Assembly (NCBI RefSeq): GCF_042932805.1
Contig: NZ_CP170633.1
Coordinates: 3,782,001-3,846,000 of the forward strand
Direction: 5' to 3'
From: Ascidiaceihabitans sp029251465
Lineage (GTDB): Bacteria > Pseudomonadota > Alphaproteobacteria > Rhodobacterales > Rhodobacteraceae
Length of the DNA: 64,000 nucleotides
Shown: positions 58,763-64,000 of the stretch, piece after piece
Numbering within the stretch: the first letter of the stretch is position 1
Layout of the letters: each line of letters starts with the position of its first letter
Translations under genes and position numbers: made by a program
The notes under the pieces: model-generated
What the model was told of the DNA's origin: nothing
What the model saw: only the letters and a program-made list of their open reading frames with translations
Database searches by the model: none

Positions 58763-60124
58763 TTATTTCTTGCCGGGTGTCCCGTCGAATTTCTTTTCAA
58801 GCGAGGTCCAGCAATCGATGTAGTCATCCTGCAGCGGGGCCTCATTTGCGGCAAAGGCGGTCAGGTGTTGGGGAAAGCGGGTCTCGAACATGAAGGACAT
58901 CGTGTTGTCCAGTTTCTCGGCCACAAGGTCCGCATTCGACGCGCCCTCGAACGCATTTTTATCCGGTCCGTGGGGCAGCATCATGTTGTGCAGGCTCATG
59001 CCGCCGGGGATGAATCCCTTTGGTTTGGCGTCGTAAATGCCAAAGATGTTGCCCATCAATTCAGACATCACATTCTTGTGGTACCACGGTGGGCGGAACG
59101 TATCCTCGGCCACCATCCAGCGTTCGCGGAACAGCACGAAATCGATGTTTGCGGTGCCCTCGACCCCCGAAGCGGCTGTGAGAACGGTAAAGATCGACGG
59201 GTCGGGATGGTCAAACAGGATCGACCCAACCGGGCAGTAAGTACGTAAATCGTATTTCACCGGCGCGTAATTGCCGTGCCACGCGACCACGTCCAGAGGC
59301 GATTGCCCGATCTTGGTTTCATGGAACTGGCCGGCCCATTTGACAGTCACGATCGAGGGCACTTCGCGATCCTCATACGCTGCCACCGGCGTTTTGAAAT
59401 CACGGCGGTTTGCCATGCAGTTTGCGCCGATTGGGCCACGTCCGGGCAGTTCGAATTTTTGACCGTAGTTTTCGCAGACAAATCCGCGACAGGGGCCTTC
59501 TAGAACCTCGACGCGGTAAACCAGCCCGCGCGGCAGGATCGCGATTTCTTGGGGTTCCAGATCAATCACGCCTAGTTCTGTGAAAAAGCGCAAGCGGCCT
59601 TCTTGGGGTACCACCAGCAGTTCAGAATCGGCAGAGTAAAAATACTCATCCACCATCGATTCTGTCACCAGATAAATGTGGCTCGCCATGCCGACTTGGG
59701 TGTTCACGTCACCGGCCGTCGTCATGGTGCGCATGCCCGTCAGCCAGGTTAGCTTTTCCGCGCCGTGGGGCACTGGATCCCACCGGTATTGCCCAAGCGA
59801 AACGACGTCAGGATCGACGTGTGGCGCCGATTTCCAGTACGGCAAATCGATCTTGGCAAAGCGGTGCGTGTGTTTGACCGATGGGCGAATACGGTAGCAC
59901 CACGTGCGTTCGTTTTGATGGCTTGGGGCGGTGAAGGCCGTGCCAGACAGCTGTTCGCCGTACAAACCGTAATTCACTTTTTGCGGTGAATTCATGCCTT
60001 GGGGCAGGGCCCCCAGTAACGCTTCGGTTTCAAAATCATTGCCAAAACCGGGCATGTAGCCTGCGTGTGTGCCAACGGGGGTCTCAGCACTTTGCATCCG
60101 GTGAGGGGCGGCATCCTTGGTCAT
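58763..60124 (-). CDS. hmgA: Homogentisate 1,2-dioxygenase
   Basis: 453 residues from the ATG at 60124 (AAAGGA 6 nt upstream). GYMPGFGNDFETEALLGALPQG is the family N-terminus; the iron ligands lie in PPWYHKNVMSELMG (His and Glu) and SLHNMMLPHGPDKNAFE (His). It opens the homogentisate ring to maleylacetoacetate in tyrosine/phenylalanine catabolism. First gene of the leftward operon, divergent from marR with an inverted-repeat operator between them. Confidence 0.95.
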   Translation of the reverse strand: MTKDAAPHRMQSAETPVGTHAGYMPGFGNDFETEALLGALPQGMNSPQKVNYGLYGEQLSGTAFTAPSHQNERTWCYRIRPSVKHTHRFAKIDLPYWKSAPHVDPDVVSLGQYRWDPVPHGAEKLTWLTGMRTMTTAGDVNTQVGMASHIYLVTESMVDEYFYSADSELLVVPQEGRLRFFTELGVIDLEPQEIAILPRGLVYRVEVLEGPCRGFVCENYGQKFELPGRGPIGANCMANRRDFKTPVAAYEDREVPSIVTVKWAGQFHETKIGQSPLDVVAWHGNYAPVKYDLRTYCPVGSILFDHPDPSIFTVLTAASGVEGTANIDFVLFRERWMVAEDTFRPPWYHKNVMSELMGNIFGIYDAKPKGFIPGGMSLHNMMLPHGPDKNAFEGASNADLVAEKLDNTMSFMFETRFPQHLTAFAANEAPLQDDYIDCWTSLEKKFDGTPGKK

Positions 60125-60157
60125 GGCATGTCCTTTCAAAACTCAAGTCCTCATATA

Positions 60158-60177
60158 TTAGTTGTTTTTGTAACTAA
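60158..60177. promoter_or_regulatory. MarR-type operator between hmgA and marR
   Basis: TTAGTT and AACTAA flank an 8-bp spacer, 33 bp before hmgA and 19 bp before the marR ATG. The symmetry and the pyrimidine-rich centre are typical of MarR-family sites. Likely autorepression plus control of hmgA. Confidence 0.6.
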
Positions 60178-60196
60178 CAAGCCTTACACAGAACGA

Positions 60197-60631
60197 ATGT
60201 CCAAATCTGAATCTTTCGATCTCAAAGACTTTTTGCCCTATCTGCTTGCGCAAGCGGCCGAGCAAACCAGCGTTGAATTCCAGTATTTTTACAAAACCAA
60301 ATACGGAATGCTGCGGACCGAATGGCGGGTGCTGTTTCACCTTGGGCGTTACGGTAGCATGACGGCCAAGGAAATCTGCGACCGTGCGCGATTGCATAAA
60401 ACCAAAGTCAGTCGCGCCGTCGCTGCCCTGCAGGACAAGCGGTTTTTAACGCGTGAGCAGCAGGAAAAAGATCGCCGTCACGAAACGCTGGGGCTGACCC
60501 GCGCGGGGCAGGTTGCTTATGCGGATCTGTCGCAAGCGGCCCAGAGGTTTGATCGCAAAATGGTCGCGGACTTCACACCCGAAGAAGCAGAGGTTTTACG
60601 CCGCTGCCTTATCCGCATCGCGAGCCTCTAA
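60197..60631 (+). CDS. MarR-family regulator
   Basis: 144 residues from the ATG at 60197. Winged helix: EWRVLFHLGRYGSMTAKEICDRARLHKTKVSRAVAALQDKRFL, with wing REQQEKDRRHETLGLTRAG. By position it regulates the homogentisate operon and perhaps the pobA-pca genes that follow in the same direction after 56 bp. The probable effector is an aromatic acid intermediate. Confidence 0.85.
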   Translation: MSKSESFDLKDFLPYLLAQAAEQTSVEFQYFYKTKYGMLRTEWRVLFHLGRYGSMTAKEICDRARLHKTKVSRAVAALQDKRFLTREQQEKDRRHETLGLTRAGQVAYADLSQAAQRFDRKMVADFTPEEAEVLRRCLIRIASL

Positions 60632-60687
60632 GTGTTGATTTACTTCCCTTGTCCGATAACGCACCTTGCCCCCAAGGGGAGATCCAC

Positions 60688-61857
60688 ATGAGAACACAGG
60701 TCGCGATTATCGGCGGCGGGCCATCCGGCTTGCTTCTGAGCCAGCTTTTGCACCTGCAAGGCATTGATACGGTCGTGCTGGAACGCAAGACCAAGGACTA
60801 TGTTTTGGGTCGCATTCGGGCGGGCGTTCTTGAGATCGGCTTGGTCAATCAGATGCGTGCGGCGGGTGTCGCAGAGCGGATGGACAAAGAGGGCATCATC
60901 CACCACGGCACGGTGATTTCTTACGGCGATGATCAGATCGGGATCAATTTCAGCGACCACGTCGACGCCACCGTGATGGTCTATGGCCAGACCGAAGTGA
61001 CCCGCGATTTATACGCCGCACGCGAGGCGATGAACGGCAAAATTGTCTTTGACGTCGAGGGGGTCCAGATCAATGATGCGGACACCGACGCGCCTTACGT
61101 GACCTACACCGTCGACGGATCTGAACAGCGGTTGGATTGCGATTACGTGGCGGGCTGCGATGGATTTCACGGGGTGTCACGCCAGACAATTCCCGCCGAA
61201 ACGCGCCGCGAATATGAAAAAGTATACCCCTTTGGCTGGCTCGGCATCCTGTCCGAAACACCACCGGTGCACGACGAATTGATCTACGCCAGCTCCGATA
61301 TCGGGTTTGCTTTGTGTTCGATGCGCAACGCGAACCTCAGCCGGTATTACGTGCAATGCGACCTCAGTGATAAGGTCGAAAACTGGAGCGACGCGGCATT
61401 CTGGGATGCCCTAAAACGGCGTATTCCAGAAGAGCACGCAGACAATCTGATCACGGGTCCGTCGATCGAAAAATCAATCGCGCCGTTGCGATCATTTGTC
61501 AGTGAGCCGATGAAATGGGGGCGGTTGTTCTTGTGCGGTGACGCCGCGCACATCGTGCCGCCAACAGGTGCCAAGGGGTTGAACACAGCAGCCAGCGACG
61601 TGCATTATTTGTCCCAAGCGTTGATCAAATTTTACGACAACGGCGATCAGGCAGGCATCGACGGGTATTCGGCCAAAGCCCTCGCACGCGTTTGGAAAGC
61701 AGAACGGTTCAGCTGGTGGATGACCAGCCTGTTGCACCGCTTTCCCGGACAATCAGACTTTGACTTTAAAATGCAGCAAGCCGAAGTTGCATTCCTAAAG
61801 GACAACGCGAACGCGCAGGCTGTACTGGCGCAAAACTACGTTGGGTTGCCCTACTGA
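60688..61857 (+). CDS. pobA: 4-hydroxybenzoate 3-monooxygenase
   Basis: 389 residues from the ATG at 60688 (AAGGGGAG upstream). TQVAIIGGGPSGLLLSQLLHLQGID binds FAD; GRIRAGVLEIGLVNQMR, CDGFHGVSRQTIP and FLCGDAAHIVPPTGAKGLNTAASDVHYL are diagnostic for PobA. It makes protocatechuate from 4-hydroxybenzoate with NADPH and O2, feeding the pca genes next to it. Confidence 0.95.
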   Translation: MRTQVAIIGGGPSGLLLSQLLHLQGIDTVVLERKTKDYVLGRIRAGVLEIGLVNQMRAAGVAERMDKEGIIHHGTVISYGDDQIGINFSDHVDATVMVYGQTEVTRDLYAAREAMNGKIVFDVEGVQINDADTDAPYVTYTVDGSEQRLDCDYVAGCDGFHGVSRQTIPAETRREYEKVYPFGWLGILSETPPVHDELIYASSDIGFALCSMRNANLSRYYVQCDLSDKVENWSDAAFWDALKRRIPEEHADNLITGPSIEKSIAPLRSFVSEPMKWGRLFLCGDAAHIVPPTGAKGLNTAASDVHYLSQALIKFYDNGDQAGIDGYSAKALARVWKAERFSWWMTSLLHRFPGQSDFDFKMQQAEVAFLKDNANAQAVLAQNYVGLPY

Positions 61858-61876
61858 CGGGCAAAAGGAGACGACA

Positions 61877-62263
61877 ATGACCGATCGTTATGACCAAGGT
61901 ATGAAGGTGCGCCGCGCAGTTTTGGGCGATGCGCATGTGGATGCAGCAGAGGCCAAAAAGTCCGACTTTGACGCGCAATTTCAAACCCTGATCACGGAAG
62001 GCGCGTGGGGCACGGTCTGGGCCAGCGACGGGATCGGCACACGCGAACGCTCCATGTTGACTCTAGCCTTGCTTGCCGCCCTTGGTAATTTTGACGAAAT
62101 CCCGATGCACATTCGCGCAACCGCCCGCACCGGTGCCAGCAAACAGGACGTGCTCGAAGCGTTTCAACACGTCGCGATTTACGCAGGTGTGCCGCGTGCC
62201 AATCACGCGCTGAAACTGGCCAACCAAACCTACGCCGAGATGGAGCAATCAGATGACGCTTAG
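61877..62263 (+). CDS. pcaC: 4-carboxymuconolactone decarboxylase
   Basis: 128 residues from the ATG at 61877 (AAAAGGAG upstream). CMD-family signature GIGTRERSMLTLALLAALGNFDEIPMHIRATARTGASKQDVLEAF. It decarboxylates gamma-carboxymuconolactone to the enol-lactone. It overlaps pcaH by 11 nt. The cycloisomerase gene pcaB, needed one step earlier, is not in the window. Confidence 0.93.
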   Translation: MTDRYDQGMKVRRAVLGDAHVDAAEAKKSDFDAQFQTLITEGAWGTVWASDGIGTRERSMLTLALLAALGNFDEIPMHIRATARTGASKQDVLEAFQHVAIYAGVPRANHALKLANQTYAEMEQSDDA

Positions 62264-62984
62264 CCCCGCAGAATTTTATCAGCGTGACCGTGAATGGCAT
62301 CCGCCCGCTTTGACCACCGGTTATAAAACCAGCGTGGCGCGATCACCTAAATACTCGCTGATTTCGCTTGAGAATACGGTTAGCGAAATCACCGGTCCGC
62401 GGTTTGGGCACAGCGACATCGATCCGCTGGATAAGGACATGTTGCACAACTATGCCGCTGATGGGCAAAGCGCGATTGGTGAGCGGATCATCATCCACGG
62501 CCGCGTTCTGGATGAAAATGCGCGCCCTGTTCCGGACACTCTGGTCGAGGCATGGCAAGCGAATGCAGGCGGGCGTTATCGGCACAAGAAAGACATGTAT
62601 CTGGCCCCGATTGATCCGAACTTTGGCGGCTGTGGACGCACGATCACGGACGCGGACGGGTATTATTATTTCCGCACGGTTAAGCCCGGGGCCTACCCTT
62701 GGCGCAACTGGGTGAACAGCTGGCGCCCCGCGCACATTCACTTGTCGGTTTTTGGCACCGCCTTTGCTCAACGCCTGATCACCCAGCTCTATTTTGAGGG
62801 CGATCCGCTGATTGCGAAATGCCCGATCGTCAAGACTTTGCCTGATCCCGCAGCCGTCGAACAGCTGACGGCGAAACTGGATATGAACGCTACGATCCCT
62901 CTGGATACAATCGCCTACAAATTCGACATCGTTCTGCGTGGGCGTCGCTCGACCCTGTTTGAAAACCGTCTGGAGGGGAACTGA
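62253..62984 (+). CDS. pcaH: Protocatechuate 3,4-dioxygenase beta subunit
   Basis: 243 residues. Catalytic Fe(III) ligands are expected in the stretch GAYPWRNWVNSWRPAHIHLSVFG (Tyr, then the HIH pair), and VEAWQANAGGRYRHKKD is the intradiol family landmark. With PcaG it performs intradiol cleavage of protocatechuate to beta-carboxymuconate. The start ATG lies inside the pcaC end; the stop overlaps pcaG by 1 nt (TGATG). Confidence 0.95.
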   Translation: MTLSPAEFYQRDREWHPPALTTGYKTSVARSPKYSLISLENTVSEITGPRFGHSDIDPLDKDMLHNYAADGQSAIGERIIIHGRVLDENARPVPDTLVEAWQANAGGRYRHKKDMYLAPIDPNFGGCGRTITDADGYYYFRTVKPGAYPWRNWVNSWRPAHIHLSVFGTAFAQRLITQLYFEGDPLIAKCPIVKTLPDPAAVEQLTAKLDMNATIPLDTIAYKFDIVLRGRRSTLFENRLEGN

Positions 62985-63595
62985 TGTCAGATTATTTGAA
63001 AGAAACCCCATCCCAAACAGCGGGCCCATTTGTGCACATTGGTCTTGCGCCGGGGGCTGCAGGTTTTGACATCTACGACCAAGAATTGGGCGGTGATATC
63101 GCTGGGCCAAACGCGGCTGGCGAACGCATTCGCGTTGAGGGTCTCGTGATTGACGGCATCGGCTCCCCCGTCAAAGACGTGCTGTTAGAGGCATGGCAAG
63201 CCAACGCTGCTGGCGTTTATGCGCACCCCGAAAGCGCGGGTGACGTTGAGGATGGGTTTCGCGGTTTTGGCCGCGTCATTACAGATTTTGACACAGGTGA
63301 ATGGGCGTTTGATACGGTCAAACCGGGTTCCGTTGCCGGACGATCCGGCAGCGTCCAAGCCCCCCACATCAACCTGTGGATCGTCGCGCGCGGCATCAAT
63401 GTTGGCCTGAACACGCGCATCTATTTTGAGGATGAGGTGGCAGCAAACGCCGCAGACCCCGTGATCAACTTGATCGAATGGGAAAAGCGGCGCGCGACCC
63501 TACTGGCCAAGCGATCAGAACGGGACGGCCAAGTGGTTTACCGCTTTGATGTCTGCCTTCAGGGGGACAACGAAACGGTGTTCTTCGACATCTAG
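62984..63595 (+). CDS. pcaG: Protocatechuate 3,4-dioxygenase alpha subunit
   Basis: 203 residues, starting YLKETPSQTAGPFVHIGLAPGAAG as in other PcaG proteins, with VLLEAWQANAAGVYAHPES and QAPHINLWIVARGINVGLNTRIYF. It is the non-catalytic-iron partner of PcaH in the alpha-beta core. Its stop overlaps the convergent chemotaxis-like gene by 4 nt. Confidence 0.95.
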   Translation: MSDYLKETPSQTAGPFVHIGLAPGAAGFDIYDQELGGDIAGPNAAGERIRVEGLVIDGIGSPVKDVLLEAWQANAAGVYAHPESAGDVEDGFRGFGRVITDFDTGEWAFDTVKPGSVAGRSGSVQAPHINLWIVARGINVGLNTRIYFEDEVAANAADPVINLIEWEKRRATLLAKRSERDGQVVYRFDVCLQGDNETVFFDI

Positions 63596-64000
63596 TCCGT
63601 GGCGTTCGATAGATCGTCAACGGCGGCTTTGGCTGTTTGTGACAGGGATCGGATTTCCTGACTGATCATCGAAAACCCTTTGCCAGCGTCGCCCACGCGT
63701 GCGGCTTCGACTGATGCGTTGATCGAGATGAAAAAGATCTTTTTGCTGATCTCGCGCACTTGTTTGATGGCAAGTGTCGCTTGTTTCTTTTGTAGTGTCT
63801 GGCGCTGCACAATCGCGCCGATAAACGTCGCGCGCAAACCATTGAGAGCAGACTGGATTGCCGGACGTATTTCTGTCCGCAACTGCGCGTTCAGGGCGGT
63901 AACATCCGCCTTTTCAGGGTGATCACCTAGCGACGTAACTTGCTGCGAGAACTTGCCCAGAACGCCCGCAGTTCGGGCACACAGGCTTGCGATTTCTTTG
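63592..64000 (-). CDS. Methyl-accepting chemotaxis-like protein, C-terminal part (5' end outside window)
   Basis: The frame is open from the window edge to a stop at 63592 (about 135 residues seen). IFFISINASVEAARVGDAGKGFSMISQEIRSLSQTAKAAV matches the cytoplasmic signalling hairpin tip of chemoreceptors (INxxxxNAxxEAARxGxxGxGF). The protein ends only about 25 residues after the tip, much earlier than a normal receptor with its returning methylation helix. It is therefore a short or atypical receptor-like protein. Confidence 0.7.
   Translation of the reverse strand, partial: KEIASLCARTAGVLGKFSQQVTSLGDHPEKADVTALNAQLRTEIRPAIQSALNGLRATFIGAIVQRQTLQKKQATLAIKQVREISKKIFFISINASVEAARVGDAGKGFSMISQEIRSLSQTAKAAVDDLSNATD

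Noticed and set aside
1..64000. CRISPR array, rRNA operon or riboswitch
   Set aside because: No regularly spaced short repeats, rRNA segments or recognisable riboswitch cores were found on reading both strands.

Overview
The window reads as chromosome of a marine alphaproteobacterium, most likely a Roseobacter-type Rhodobacteraceae. The grounds are the gene families, a moderate-to-high GC content, TGA-N9-TCA iron boxes, and densely packed operons for inositol, aromatic acids and sugar acids. Genus assignment is inference; an IS- and island-bearing genome such as Octadecabacter would fit.

Left flank (1-9600): the 5' part of a periplasmic Fe(III)-binding protein with two iron boxes upstream; a 5-oxoprolinase operon (pxpB-pxpC-pxpA) ending in an old-yellow-enzyme-type demethylase/reductase; a divergent malonyl-CoA synthetase (matB); and a LacI regulator coupled to a YcaQ-type DNA glycosylase.

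Genomic island (9703-26165, plus a remnant to about 26800): a tRNA-Arg(CCU) gene is the integration site. Its 3' end and the next bases recur at 26145, and the same first gene follows both copies, so two related elements sat in tandem. Element 1 carries a helix-turn-helix gene and a ColE1-like mobilisation cassette (mobC, mobA, with mobB and mobD nested inside mobA in another frame). Its cargo is three defence-like blocks: (i) a GHKL-ATPase operon with a DUF6339 protein and two unrecognised proteins; (ii) a 5-methylcytosine methyltransferase, a Vsr endonuclease and a two-protein McrB/McrC-like (LlaJI/BsuMI type) restriction enzyme; (iii) a metallo-beta-lactamase-fold protein with a very short HsdS-like protein and a truncated NucS-like nuclease. 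An IS3-family element (24633-26144) cuts the nuclease gene and abuts the att repeat with no target duplication. This suggests that the missing right end, including any integrase, was deleted. Element 2 is reduced to a truncated copy of the first gene, yet it shares a perfectly identical 136-bp block with element 1 inside otherwise diverged sequence.

Inositol region (26907-42409): iolD, a PhyH-family dioxygenase, iolC, iolB, iolJ, iolG and an IlvD/Edd-type sugar-acid dehydratase run leftward. Two Gfo/Idh/MocA dehydrogenases and an iolE-like gene run rightward, followed by a LacI repressor and a sugar/inositol ABC importer. The same LacI-type palindrome (TTGCAACCGGTTGCAA core) lies in both divergent promoter regions, tying the locus into one regulon.

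Aromatic region (42468-63595): a GST/cupin/amine-oxidase/TetR cluster; a homoprotocatechuate meta-cleavage operon (hpaE, hpaD, hpaG-like, hpaH) ending in a 1070-residue catabolic reductive dehalogenase fused to its own NAD(P)H-dependent flavin/[2Fe-2S] reductase; a homogentisate cluster (hmgA, fahA, maiA, with an MBL protein, a small membrane protein, a class A flavin monooxygenase and a DUF2783 protein); and a MarR gene followed by pobA-pcaC-pcaH-pcaG for 4-hydroxybenzoate/protocatechuate. The window ends inside a methyl-accepting-chemotaxis-like gene. Together the right half degrades tyrosine-derived and other phenolic acids by three ring-cleavage routes, possibly including halogenated ones.
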